In this document: positions 37,106 through 45,120 of the stretch, one piece after another
Numbering within the stretch: position 1 is the first letter of the stretch
Layout: each line of letters begins with the position of its first letter
Program-made: the position numbers and the translations under genes
Notes under the pieces: model-generated
What the model was told of the DNA's origin: nothing
What the model saw: only the letters and a program-made list of their open reading frames with translations
Databases searched by the model: none
Origin: Prochlorococcus sp. AG-355-P07
GTDB lineage: Bacteria; Cyanobacteriota; Cyanobacteriia; PCC-6307; Cyanobiaceae
DNA: 64,000 nt
NCBI GenBank assembly: GCA_003280575.1
Contig: QCEN01000005.1
Span: forward strand, 1-64,000
Direction: 5' to 3'

Positions 37106-37199
37106 AAGCATTTAGGAAGTGCTTAACTGGTTAATTTCATAAATACGAATTTAACTAGGTCGTCATGAGCTTGCAGGTGGGATTCTTGCAGGCTTTTTT
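37106..37199 (+). ncRNA. Candidate small RNA of about 94 nt with terminator
   Basis: Three successive hairpins with no credible ORF: AAGCATT / AGTGCTT (37106-37124), CTGGTTAA / TTAACTAG (about 37127-37158, one G-U pair), and AGCTTGCAGG / CTTGCAGGCT (37168-37194, two G-U pairs) followed by a T-run, i.e. a rho-independent terminator. A TAGAAT box precedes the first base. It lies between an hli gene and a microgene. Prochlorococcus small RNAs (Yfr series) are of this size; no specific family was recognised. Confidence 0.65.
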
Positions 37200-37319
37200 A
37201 TTTTTTAGATAATAAATGAAACAACCAATTTTATAGTTTTCATGATTAGACATTCAGGTGTTAAATTACTGCCAAATATTTTTTTTATTGCTAAATAAAA
37301 AATAAACTAATAAAGGCGC

Positions 37320-37409
37320 ATGTCTATAGATTTTATTCTCATTCCTTCATGTATTATTATTATCCTTTTTCTTTTAAAAAGAGAACAAATAAATCAAAAG
37401 GCTAAGTAA
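37320..37409 (+). CDS. 29-residue membrane microprotein
   Basis: A single helix (FILIPSCIIIILFLL) plus a basic tail (KREQINQKAK). Hand-read from ATG 37320. Very short; a real product is plausible given many similar ORFs nearby but not proved. Confidence 0.4.
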   Translation: MSIDFILIPSCIIIILFLLKREQINQKAK

Positions 37410-37537
37410 TTTTATTAATTGATTAAGGATCCAAAGAATGCTCTAAATACTTAATTGCTTATTTCAATTTAATAGATGAAAAAACTAGCTATTTTGTGTT
37501 GAACTTAATGATCATTTAAGTTCTTTTTCAAAAGAAT

Positions 37538-37657
37538 CTAGGTTGAAATTTTACTTAAAATTAATTTGTCCCAATATAATCTTGAATTATTAATTTGCTC
37601 TAATTTTTGTTGGCAATGTATGCACTTACATTCTTTTAATAAAGTTTTATTTTTCAT
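37538..37657 (-). CDS. 39-residue basic microprotein with CKCIHC motif
   Basis: ATG 37657 is preceded by the strong Shine-Dalgarno AAAAGGAGGA, which argues for translation. KECKCIHCQQKLEQIN contains C-x-C-x2-C, a possible metal ligand set (a half zinc ribbon), followed by a helix. No family known. Confidence 0.6.
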   Translation of the reverse strand: MKNKTLLKECKCIHCQQKLEQINNSRLYWDKLILSKIST

Positions 37658-37781
37658 TAATTTCCTCCTTTTTTTTAAATAAACAAATTCTTTGTCTTAA
37701 TGCAAGAGATAAAAAATTATTTTTTAATTAATTGGAATATTAAAGAATACAAGGAGGGATCTCTCAAGTAAAAATTTTATA

Positions 37782-39053
37782 TTGGTATACAAATCATTGA
37801 TATTTTATAATGCAAGAAAAGACAGCACAAAATTAAATAAATTCCTTTTGAAACTTTCAAATCAATCATTCATTAAAAAAACCATCAATAAAATACTAAC
37901 CCCCTGGTATTCAATACCTTTGATTGATAGATGGTTATTAGGACAAATGATACCCCCTATGATATTTGCCATTTCTGCTTTTACGGTTATTTCATTATCT
38001 GTTGGCGTGATGTTCGATCTTATAAGAAAAATTGTTGAATATGGTTTGCCTCTGTTTTTAGCCTTAAAAGTTCTTTTTTTTAGTTTGCCCAGCTTTTTAG
38101 TTTTATCATTCCCTATGGCAGTTTTGCTCACTACATTATTAGCTTATGGAAAACTATCAAGTAATTCTGAATTGCTAGCACTTAAATCATTGGGAATAAA
38201 AACTACAAGAATTATTTCTCCAGCCATTGCACTTTCAGTATTTATGACTGGGTTGACTTTCTATTTTAATGATAATTTAGTCCCCACAAGTAATAAATTG
38301 GCTGAAACAACATTAAGAGCAGGTATTGGCATTTCCTTTAGCGAAGAAAAAAGAAAAGAAAACATCATGTTTTCAAGATACGGTTCTAGAGTAGACGCTG
38401 CAACTAAAAAACCAACTAAAAATAATTCTCAACTTACTCATATTTTTTATGCTCAATGGTACGAAAACAAAATAATGAAAAACGTTACAGTATTGGATTT
38501 TTCCAGAGAAGATATTCAACAAATCCTCAAGGCAGACACCGCAAAATTTGACAAGAAAAACTCTTCTTGGATATTTTCTGAAGGAAGTATTCTATCTATT
38601 GCTCCGAGCGGGCAAACTACTAATATTAAATTTAAAGAATACACATATCCTTTCGTAGAGGGGCCATTGGAGTTAGCAAAAGTTCCTAAAGATGCTACTG
38701 AGATGACTCTGAAGCAAGCTTTAGAAGCAGAAAAAATATATAAAAAAACTGGGAACCTAAAAGAGATAAGAAGAATTCAAGTCCGCATTCAAGAAAAATT
38801 TACTCTTCCTTTTGCATGCTTAGTATTTGGTTTAATAGGAAGTAGCTTGGGATCAAAATCTAATTTAAGATCTTCTAAAAGTCAGGGATTTGGATTGAGC
38901 GTGATACTGATATTAATTTATTATGTTATGTCATTTCTATTCAGTTCATTTGGTGTAAAGGGTTTATTACCTCCAATTTTTGCAGCTTGGTTGCCTGTCT
39001 TTATATCATTGGGAGGAGGATTTTATTTCTTGAGAAAATCAAGTTCTTTGTAA
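37782..39053 (+). CDS. LptF/LptG (YjgP/YjgQ) family permease
   Basis: 423 residues: about three N-terminal helices (GQMIPPMIFAISAFTVISLS; PSFLVLSFPMAVLLTTLLAY), a periplasmic beta-jellyroll-like region in the middle (residues 185-310) and three C-terminal helices. This is the lipopolysaccharide export permease architecture. It would move LPS from the inner membrane to the LptA-type bridge; an OstA/LptA-like gene is present at 63465. The start is a TTG; the strong GGAGGG lies 27 bases upstream, so the exact start is unsure. Confidence 0.88.
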   Translation: MVYKSLIFYNARKDSTKLNKFLLKLSNQSFIKKTINKILTPWYSIPLIDRWLLGQMIPPMIFAISAFTVISLSVGVMFDLIRKIVEYGLPLFLALKVLFFSLPSFLVLSFPMAVLLTTLLAYGKLSSNSELLALKSLGIKTTRIISPAIALSVFMTGLTFYFNDNLVPTSNKLAETTLRAGIGISFSEEKRKENIMFSRYGSRVDAATKKPTKNNSQLTHIFYAQWYENKIMKNVTVLDFSREDIQQILKADTAKFDKKNSSWIFSEGSILSIAPSGQTTNIKFKEYTYPFVEGPLELAKVPKDATEMTLKQALEAEKIYKKTGNLKEIRRIQVRIQEKFTLPFACLVFGLIGSSLGSKSNLRSSKSQGFGLSVILILIYYVMSFLFSSFGVKGLLPPIFAAWLPVFISLGGGFYFLRKSSSL

Positions 39054-39119
39054 TATTTTTATATGTATAGTTAAACTAAAAATTTAATAAAATTATTACA
39101 AAACTTAGGACTAAATTTT

Positions 39120-39704
39120 TTAGAACTTATCTATTCTTTTATATCCATACCAATCAGGATAATTAGTTTCCTCAAGTAAATTATTTTCTAAAATTAATTT
39201 TATTTCCCAACTACCTATATTTTTAATAAGTTGACTATCATCACAAGTAATTAACGTTTTTAGAGATGCGATATCATCTTTATGCTTTTTTTTACAACCA
39301 CTAAGCCATTTAGATTTAGCTTTATTTTTTGCCTCTAAGGAACTTGAAGCCACGACTAAACCAAATTCATGTTTTTCTTGCATTGAACTTGGATCATAAC
39401 CTCCAATATTGACAAACCATAAATTTTTTTTTTGGTTATTTTGATTAATTGATTGCTTATTTTTTATATTATTTTTTTTAAAATTTTTCAAATATATCCT
39501 ATAACCATCTACATATTCTATTTTTTTATAACTATCAATATGTAAACCATCAATTGATCCAAACCAATCCTTTCTCAAAGTATCGTACGTATCCTCAATT
39601 TTTGCTCCAACAACCCATCTAACATCATGTAATTCAATATTAGCTTTTCTTGCTCTTCCCCCAAGCACAATCAAATATAGAAAATTATTTTCCAATTTTT
39701 CCAC
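39120..39704 (-). CDS. DUF1543 family protein
   Basis: 194 residues in two parts with the DUF1543 signatures LYLIVLGGRARKANIELHDV, then RWVVGAKIEDTY and DWFGSIDGLHIDSY, and a second repeat-like unit beginning WFVNIGGYDPSSMQEKHEFG. The family has no assigned function. Monocistronic. Confidence 0.83.
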   Translation of the reverse strand: MEKLENNFLYLIVLGGRARKANIELHDVRWVVGAKIEDTYDTLRKDWFGSIDGLHIDSYKKIEYVDGYRIYLKNFKKNNIKNKQSINQNNQKKNLWFVNIGGYDPSSMQEKHEFGLVVASSSLEAKNKAKSKWLSGCKKKHKDDIASLKTLITCDDSQLIKNIGSWEIKLILENNLLEETNYPDWYGYKRIDKF

Positions 39705-39783
39705 TTTTAATAAATAAAATTTACTAATAATTAAAATTATAAAAATCTACCCTAGAGATTGTTTTACTCAGTGAGAGATTCTC

Positions 39784-39927
39784 TTAATTAAACCAACCTT
39801 TTTTCTTTGCTTTGACTTTTGGTGAAGTCTGAATCTTAGGGGCTTCGTCTACTCTACCTTTAATAATCATTAGGGGGACAATCGCCCATAGTGCTAAAAA
39901 TAATATCCAAAACAAGTAGATGTTCAT
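39784..39927 (-). CDS. 47-residue membrane microprotein
   Basis: Hand-read from ATG 39927: one helix (YLFWILFLALWAIVPLMII) followed by a basic tail ending KVKAKKKGWFN. Lies 79 bases upstream of the DUF1543 gene on the same strand, so could share its transcript. Confidence 0.55.
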   Translation of the reverse strand: MNIYLFWILFLALWAIVPLMIIKGRVDEAPKIQTSPKVKAKKKGWFN

Positions 39928-40266
39928 AATTTTAGAAAAATAATAAAGTCATAATAAAGTCTATATAGTAAGATTCGTGAGTTTCTTTTTAAAGTTCTAA
40001 TTTAAATGTATAATCAGATATTTTTTTTAAATTTCAGAAAAAAATTATTAAAAGATTTTATATTAATTTTAGGATAACCTTCAAAAATAAAAATTTGAAA
40101 TTTTTAATCGCGTAATTAGAAATAATTAATTGTACTCAACAAAACCACTGCTTTGCTAAAGGATGTGCAGAGTGCACTTTTTATATTGACACGATAAAAA
40201 ACATTTCGTGAATGTTTAAAAGATAATTGATCTTATCTAAAATTTATTCAACAAATTTAAAGACGA

Positions 40267-40425
40267 ATGAAAAAATGTGATTTATGTTATGAGCCAGATA
40301 AAATTCACTTCAGAGTTAAATCCATAATTCATAAAGACTGGATTTTTTGTTGTAAAAAATGTTGGAGTGAAATTTCCAAACATAAAAATTATTCCTACGG
40401 TGGCACAAGAAAGTCAAAATCGTAA
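40267..40425 (+). CDS. 52-residue zinc-ribbon-like microprotein
   Basis: CDLC near the start and FCCKKCW in the middle give a C-x2-C...C-x2-C arrangement about 24 residues apart, consistent with a small zinc-binding fold. The end is basic. Hand-read from ATG 40267. No known homologue. Confidence 0.6.
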   Translation: MKKCDLCYEPDKIHFRVKSIIHKDWIFCCKKCWSEISKHKNYSYGGTRKSKS

Positions 40426-40524
40426 ATTCTCCTTAAAACTAACTTAATTTTAATATCACGAAGAAAATAATTTATTCTTCATAAATTTTTAGCTTTGTAT
40501 TTATTTTTGGCTTCCTAATATTTT

Positions 40525-40719
40525 TTATTTTTTCTCTCTTAATTCTGGGAAGCAATTTGCAATATGAATTAATTCATAAACCTCTTTGCTATCGTATTTT
40601 TTATTAGGAATTCCACTTCCTACTTCTAAACCTATATCTTTCATCTTCTTTAATATCAATTCTTGTCTTTGCAAACTTGACATAGACTTAAATTTTTTAA
40701 TTCGTTCTTCTTTATTCAC
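40525..40719 (-). CDS. 64-residue conserved hypothetical protein
   Basis: Charged, helical: KFKSMSSLQRQELILKKMKD, then IPNKKYDSKEVYELIHIAN and a basic end. No domain or membrane segment recognised. Start ATG 40719. Confidence 0.5.
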   Translation of the reverse strand: MNKEERIKKFKSMSSLQRQELILKKMKDIGLEVGSGIPNKKYDSKEVYELIHIANCFPELREKK

Positions 40720-41005
40720 AAGATAAAATTAAGTTAAATATTAATTTTGAGGTTATATTAATTAATGATTCATTAAATAAGTGAGAAAGCCAGTAAATGT
40801 AAGTAATTTAAATCCAATAAAAAAAGGCAAATATTTTTTTACCTTTTTGCCAAAGGGCGATAATTTGTTTAATGAATTAATCATGATCTACATTAAAAGA
40901 CTAATTTTTAAATCATCCTAACGAATTTTTTTTAAAATTATCCTATTTCGATTTGTACATTTAAAAGAGTAGATTTAAACTAGAAGTATTAAGTCCCTTA
41001 TTTTT

Positions 41006-41392
41006 ATGAATGACAAAGAAACAATAATTTCATTATTAAATGAATTTGCTAATCCAAAAAATATGGCTTTATTTTTTGTTGACAATGCGACTCCAGATTT
41101 TTTATTCATAAGACCGAGTGGTAATCCAATAGATGCAAAGGGATTTGAACAAATGATTACTGGTGATATAGTTCAAGAAAAGGCAGAAATAACCAAAATT
41201 CACCGATTCGAATTTTTAAGTGAACACATAGTAATGTGCATTTTTACACTAGGTTCAAAATTTACTTATAAAGGAACACCTAATGATGACTTACCAACAG
41301 TTACGTCAATTTTTAAAAAAGTAAATAATGTTTGGAAAATTCACTGGATGCAAAGATCTACAGGAAATTCTGATTTATCTTTATGGGATTAG
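41006..41392 (+). CDS. DUF3804 (NTF2-like fold) protein
   Basis: 128 residues, NTF2/SnoaL-like size and pattern: ATPDFLFIRPSGNPIDAKGF, then IHRFEFLSEHIVMCIFTLG, FTYKGTPNDDLPT and VWKIHWMQRSTGNSDLS. A paralogue at 50984-51367 shares RPSGNPI-x-AKG and WMQRS. Its stop overlaps a 29-residue membrane ORF. Function unknown. Confidence 0.75.
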   Translation: MNDKETIISLLNEFANPKNMALFFVDNATPDFLFIRPSGNPIDAKGFEQMITGDIVQEKAEITKIHRFEFLSEHIVMCIFTLGSKFTYKGTPNDDLPTVTSIFKKVNNVWKIHWMQRSTGNSDLSLWD

Positions 41393-41472
41393 CAAAGTTA
41401 ATAGCCCTTTTAATGGTGCTACTACTTTTAAGTAGTTCTTTTGTTGGTTTAATTTTTTATTTTATAAATTAA
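41383..41472 (+). CDS. 29-residue membrane microprotein
   Basis: Hand-read; a single helix (KLIALLMVLLLLSSSFVGLI). Its start overlaps the end of the DUF3804 gene by ten bases in another frame, consistent with translational coupling. Confidence 0.4.
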   Translation: MGLAKLIALLMVLLLLSSSFVGLIFYFIN

Positions 41473-41547
41473 ATAAATTAAAGAATATCGAGTAAATATT
41501 TCTTTTTTAGAAAACAATTGCTTCTTTTTTGCTATTTACTTTGATTT

Positions 41548-41622
41548 TCAGGTAAAAATAAAAACTTTAGACAGACTTACGCCTATATCTAATGCTAATA
41601 AAGCAATTAGTAATTTACTCAT
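41548..41622 (-). CDS. 24-residue membrane microprotein
   Basis: ATG overlaps the stop of the upstream 18-codon ORF (ATGA). Nearly all hydrophobic: KLLIALLALDIGVSLSKVF. It might belong to the transcript of the Yfr6-like unit. Hand-read, uncertain. Confidence 0.35.
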   Translation of the reverse strand: MSKLLIALLALDIGVSLSKVFIFT

Positions 41623-41675
41623 TTTCTAGAACTCTCAACAATTTTTTTGTAAAGTTCTTCAGAAATAGGTTGCAT
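41619..41675 (-). CDS. 18-residue micro-ORF
   Basis: Preceded by GGAAGG seven bases before ATG 41675. Product MQPISEELYKKIVESSRK. Coupled by an ATGA overlap to the 24-residue ORF. It is downstream of the 33-residue Yfr6-like ORF on the same strand (190 bases). Confidence 0.35.
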   Translation of the reverse strand: MQPISEELYKKIVESSRK

Positions 41676-41865
41676 ATCCTTCCAAAAATCTAGTTACAAA
41701 TTAGTTATTTTAAAATTAATTTCTCGTTACTAAATATACGAATATAAGAATTTTTAAATAGGTAAAAAATATATTCACAATAAGTTTTTCTTATAACGTA
41801 TTAATAAATACTGATTTCAAAAACTTTAATAAATATTGAAACTTTTTTAAAGGAAATTAGAAATC

Positions 41866-41967
41866 TTATTTCAAGTAAATAGAACCTCTATAAGTAAGCT
41901 TTATCACTTTTTCTTCTTGTTTTCTACAGTATACGAAGGACTTTCCATTGAAATACATGTTAACCAT
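41866..41967 (-). CDS. 33-residue ORF of a Yfr6/Downstream-peptide-like unit (DUF4278-like end)
   Basis: ATG 41967 with AGGAG nine bases upstream. MVNMYFNGKSFVYCRKQEEK then VIKLTYRGSIYLK; the LTYRG-x-x-Y ending resembles the N-terminus of DUF4278 proteins. The 5' leader folds like the glutamine-riboswitch class known as Downstream-peptide, which is described from Prochlorococcus and Synechococcus upstream of short ORFs and includes Yfr6 with a 33-residue ORF. Both the ORF size and the leader match this description. The peptide's function is unknown. Confidence 0.7.
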   Translation of the reverse strand: MVNMYFNGKSFVYCRKQEEKVIKLTYRGSIYLK

Positions 41968-41984
41968 GATGCAGCTCCTAAAAT

Positions 41985-42066
41985 TGCTCAAGTCCCCGTC
42001 CTATGGCTTGAGTCGTACTGCGGTCTATCAAATGGTAGATCGGACGATTTTGTAGTTATCACTACA
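41985..42066 (-). promoter_or_regulatory. Downstream-peptide/glutamine-riboswitch-like leader (Yfr6-like)
   Basis: On the minus strand the leader reads AATCGTCCGATCTACC, a hairpin GATCTACC / GGTCTATC partner, then GACCGCAGTACGAC and GGACG that can pair back to CGTCC (P1). This follows the order ATCGTTCATC, hairpin, GGACGGAAGTAG of glnA/Downstream-peptide RNAs, with several base differences in the core. An alternative stem CTCAAG / CTTGAG overlaps P1, so the leader could switch. It is GC-richer than its surroundings. Confidence 0.6.
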
Positions 42067-42071
42067 ATCCA

Positions 42072-42100
42072 GTTATAAAGTATTTATACTTAGATGTCAA
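42072..42100 (-). promoter_or_regulatory. Sigma70-type promoter of the Yfr6-like unit
   Basis: On the minus strand TTGACA (42100-42095), a 17-base spacer, then TATAAC (42077-42072). Transcription would start near 42065, at the 5' hairpin of the leader. It is the best consensus promoter seen in the window. Confidence 0.75.
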
Positions 42101-43054
42101 CAATTTTTAGACTCCAAACTTAAATTTAAAATCAGATTCTGCCCCCACAAACTCCTTTAAAAGAATGTAGAACATATAACTACGAGTAACTCCCATAAAA
42201 ATTGAAAGAAATGCTAGAACCACACAAATAGGGCAATGTGGGAATCCCATTATTTATTTTCCAATATAAATTTTAATTCAGCCTCTGCATTAAGAATATC
42301 AATTCTTCTCTTTAGTAGTTTAAAAAATTTAATTATTTTTTTCAAGATTAAACCTTTCTTAGGTATCAACAATAATATTATTCTAGGAATGCATATATCA
42401 ATGAGCAAAAATACTGTATCCATTGATATAGCTAAAGTTTTGTAGCAATTTTATACAATAAATAACCCCAAAATATGCTCAGATACTCTTAATCAATAAA
42501 CCAATAAAGGCTAATTCAGAATCGACTATGGCTATAGATAATCAAACTCCCTTGCAGTGCTATTTTTCTTTTACTAAAAAAATAGAGCGGGTTAAAGTCC
42601 AATACTCCGCGAAGATTTAGTCCGCTGCCTAAAGCCTGAGAATATAAATTAATATAAATTAATCTAATTATAAATCTATGATTTATGAAATAAAAATCTT
42701 GTTTGCTTAATAAAATTTTTGTATATTAAAACTACAAAAATTATGAGTTTTTTTAAATTATTTACTTATTCCTCGTGGAGAAAGCATTAGTAAATTACTT
42801 TTACTGGTTACTAATAAGGTCTACCGAACCTTATATTATGGGAAATCATCTATATCTCTAGAAGTCACCTAAATCAATCAAAAGTTTCTCTTGATTTTAC
42901 AAAGTTTTTTATTTGAAGTTTTTAATTTTTAAATTCATAGCTATTTTGACATTTAAATAACTTATATAAGTTAAGTTGGTTAATTATCTCTATTGCAAAT
43001 AAAGATGAGGTTGTTAATCTTTCACTTAAAGAAGACACTTAATTTCTTAAACTG
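42101..43054. other. Low-coding stretch with hairpins, no firm gene
   Basis: About 950 bases without a convincing gene. The 69-codon track ORF at 42236 has no ribosome site and unusual composition and was rejected. A 30-codon ORF at 42528-42620 may be a relic. Two adjacent hairpins at about 42794-42835 (TTAGTAA / TTACTAA and TAAGGT / ACCTTA) suggest a structured RNA or an old terminator. Otherwise AT-rich, nothing seen. Confidence 0.5.
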
Positions 43055-43264
43055 ATGCAATTTAATCATTTAAATTCCAACGAAGATGATGGCCTTATGT
43101 CAATAGAAGATTTAAGAGCTTTACGTCTACGAAAAAAGAAAATTGAAATTGATAAGAAAGCCAGAAAATACATCCTGGATATAAATCAAAGATACAGAAA
43201 AATTAGTAACCGCAAAAGTAATAACTTTTTAAGGAATATGAACCCTTTTAAGAAGGCCGCATAA
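43055..43264 (+). CDS. 69-residue basic conserved protein
   Basis: Starts MQFNHLNSNEDDGLMSIEDL, then a highly basic helix (RALRLRKKKIEIDKKARKYI) and a basic end (NPFKKAA). Could bind nucleic acid by composition, which is inference. A GC-rich hairpin (GGGGGC / GGCCCC) follows at 43355-43376 and may be a terminator, without a T-run. Confidence 0.6.
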   Translation: MQFNHLNSNEDDGLMSIEDLRALRLRKKKIEIDKKARKYILDINQRYRKISNRKSNNFLRNMNPFKKAA

Positions 43265-43525
43265 ATTGTTAATCTTGATTTTGTTAATTTGTTTAACTTT
43301 GCATCTTTCAGAGTAAGATTTTAATGGTGTTTCTTTGGAAGAGTTTCACCAAGAGGGGGCAATTTTTGGCCCCTTCTAACCGAAGAAATTTTTAATTGAA
43401 ACGCGTTTAAAATAGACAGTAATTTACAGTAGAACTAGACTTAGAGTGATAAAATCCTCTTTTTTTATGTTTAATAGATTTATTTTTGAAAAGATAATGA
43501 CTCTTCTTATTTCTCTTTTCAGCTG

Positions 43526-43642
43526 ATGAATATTTCCCCACATTTATTAATTGATGCTGTAATATTAAGCGCTGCCCTTACGATAACTTTAGTATTAAGA
43601 GCAAAAGGTAATGCTTCTAGAAAAGAAAAAGAAAATAAATGA
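43526..43642 (+). CDS. 38-residue membrane microprotein, first of a coupled trio
   Basis: Helix LLIDAVILSAALTITLVL with a basic tail (RAKGNASRKEKENK). Hand-read. Overlaps the next ORF as ATGA. Together with the two following ORFs it forms a minimal three-gene operon of one-helix proteins. Confidence 0.55.
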   Translation: MNISPHLLIDAVILSAALTITLVLRAKGNASRKEKENK

Positions 43643-43779
43643 TTAATAAAGAAGAAGAAAAAGAATTTAAAAAACCTAAATTATATAAATTTTGGAACTT
43701 TCTTATTTATGGAAGTTCTATTGCTATTGGAGCTTTCTTAGTTTATTTATATTCTGCCTATATATTTATAAATAAATGA
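43639..43779 (+). CDS. 46-residue membrane microprotein, second of the trio
   Basis: Acidic/basic N-terminus (NKEEEKEFKKPKLYKFW) and one helix (FLIYGSSIAIGAFLVYLY). ATGA overlap on both sides. Hand-read. Confidence 0.55.
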   Translation: MINKEEEKEFKKPKLYKFWNFLIYGSSIAIGAFLVYLYSAYIFINK

Positions 43780-43871
43780 CGTACATTTACGGCATAGCGA
43801 TTACTTATGGGGTTCTTAGCCTTTTATTGCTTGGTGGGTTTGCATACTTTACTTTTAAAATGAAACGCTAA
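43776..43871 (+). CDS. 31-residue membrane microprotein, third of the trio
   Basis: One helix (GIAITYGVLSLLLLGGFAYF) and a short basic end (KMKR). ATGA overlap with the previous ORF. The trio could encode subunits of one small membrane complex. Confidence 0.55.
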   Translation: MTYIYGIAITYGVLSLLLLGGFAYFTFKMKR

Positions 43872-43888
43872 TTTTTATGCCCTCTTAA

Positions 43889-43963
43889 ATGAAAGATTTC
43901 TTAGATAAATTTTTTGATTTATTTGAAGAATCAAATATAAAAAAGAGAAAAGAATTCAATTAA
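43889..43963 (+). CDS. 24-residue amphipathic micro-ORF
   Basis: MKDFLDKFFDLFEESNIKKR then KEFN: an amphipathic helix with a charged end. It follows the trio by 17 bases on the same strand. Hand-read; may be chance. Confidence 0.35.
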   Translation: MKDFLDKFFDLFEESNIKKRKEFN

Positions 43964-44355
43964 TAAAGTTCAAAGTAAATCCTTTATTTTTTTTAAATAA
44001 CAAAGACACAAAGCACAAAAACTACATTGAGCAGCAAGCTAATTGTCTTAGAAGAGATCGACATAAATTAAAAAGGTTTTTGTACTCATGTGTAGGAGTG
44101 CGGAGTTAACCCTGAAACCGCTAGGTTCAATTCCTTTCAAATAAGAAGGAAGAGCCCTATATCATTTATACCGAATTTATTGCTTTAAGAAAAGGGGGTT
44201 ATAACTTCCTAGTAGAAATAATGCATAGCTAAAAAATTATTTACTATTAGGGTCACCTTGTTTTCCTGTTGATTTAATAAGGATTAATAACATTAAATCA
44301 AATCCTAATCTATTAAGTATTTTCTACGTTGTTTTTATTAAAGTTTCTGATTTAA
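43964..44355. other. Non-coding stretch with small hairpins, tRNA-like fragment
   Basis: Two hairpins stand near 44098-44155: GCGG / CCGC and TTCCTT / AAGGAA, separated by GGTTCAATTCC, a T-arm-like sequence. The arms do not form a full cloverleaf. It may be a tRNA relic or an unrelated structured RNA. No ORF is supported elsewhere in the interval. Confidence 0.35.
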
Positions 44356-44487
44356 ATGAAAAAAGCTATAGATATTTTTATGGAAAAATCATTTCTAAAT
44401 TTCATTTATTGGGTCTTAGTAAAATCATCTGAGAGCTACTATGGCGACTCAATGAAAACAGAAATACCATATACTCCTTATTTTTAG
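44356..44487 (+). CDS. 43-residue membrane microprotein
   Basis: Basic/acidic start (MKKAIDIFMEKS), one helix (FLNFIYWVLVKSSESYY) and a Pro/Tyr-rich end (KTEIPYTPYF). Hand-read from ATG 44356. Function unknown. Confidence 0.45.
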   Translation: MKKAIDIFMEKSFLNFIYWVLVKSSESYYGDSMKTEIPYTPYF

Positions 44488-44550
44488 ATTTGTAGAACCT
44501 CATTAGAAGATTAAAATTTCGCTAAGATCTTAGCGTATAAAGGGAGCCTA

Positions 44551-44638
44551 GTTATTGGCTAATGAATAATGTGGCAGTAATCATAGAAATGGATTTCAAA
44601 ACCCCGTAAAAAAATGTTCACAATATATTCATTATTAA
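44551..44638 (+). repeat. Degenerate EVE-domain start repeat, copy 1
   Basis: TATTGGCTAATGAATAATG encodes YWLMNN, a decayed version of the YWLMKSEP start of EVE-domain proteins, then GATTTCAAAACCCCGTAA and AAAAAATGTTCACAATATA. The second half matches copy 3 at 50.7 kb base for base with few changes. No EVE gene follows. Confidence 0.7.
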
Positions 44639-44848
44639 ATGGCTTCACCTTCGAGTTGGGAATTCTATAAAGAAGAACAATCTAAGACTTTATGGGTCCA
44701 TATTTGTACCCAGGATTTAAAAGGTGTAGCTATTTCAATTAATAAATGGTGGAAGACAAGATATCCAGATTTCAAAATGAGAATAGTTTCTAAAAAAGAA
44801 TTCGAACATATAAAAAAGCATGAGCAGCAAAAGCTGCAACAAAATTAA
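44639..44848 (+). CDS. 69-residue conserved hypothetical protein
   Basis: SSWEFYKEEQSKTLWVHICT, then GVAISINKWWKTRYPDF and a Lys/Gln-rich helix (EFEHIKKHEQQKLQQN). Compact aromatic core, no known domain. It starts directly after repeat copy 1. Confidence 0.5.
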   Translation: MASPSSWEFYKEEQSKTLWVHICTQDLKGVAISINKWWKTRYPDFKMRIVSKKEFEHIKKHEQQKLQQN

Positions 44849-44918
44849 TCTTTGGTAAATTTTAATGCTAAACATTTTAACTATTCAGCTAGTATCTTTT
44901 TAGTACATTAATAAACAA

Positions 44919-45074
44919 ATGAATTCCGCATTTGCAAAAGTCTCAAATTTGAAAGTTAATAGGGTTTCTAAAATAGCCATTACTATCGCATCATCAACTT
45001 TCTTCTTATGCGCATTAGGTCAAGCACCAATTTTCAAAAATATTCTTGCAGGTGCTTTCTCTTGTTCTGGCTAA
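44919..45074 (+). CDS. 51-residue membrane or exported microprotein
   Basis: A basic N-terminus (KVSNLKVNRVSK), one hydrophobic stretch (IAITIASSTFFLCALG) and a tail ending FSCSG. Convergent with the DsrE-like gene; the first palindromic repeat follows 46 bases after its stop. Hand-read. Confidence 0.5.
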   Translation: MNSAFAKVSNLKVNRVSKIAITIASSTFFLCALGQAPIFKNILAGAFSCSG

Positions 45075-45120
45075 AAAAATACTTGTTCACAAGAGATGCT
45101 GAGAATCTAGAGTAAATACT

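Noticed and set aside
37862-38131. 89-codon minus ORF opposite the LptF/G gene
   Set aside because: Shadow of the permease gene in the reverse frame.
41957-42055. 32-residue plus-strand ORF MLTMMQLLKLLKSPSYG
   Set aside because: It is antisense to the Yfr6-like leader; the base pairing and promoter on the minus strand explain the GC-rich sequence better.
42236-42445. 69-codon track ORF MWESHYLFSNINF
   Set aside because: No ribosome site, Ile/Asn/Phe-rich composition typical of chance translation of AT-rich DNA, and no partner or homologue recognised.
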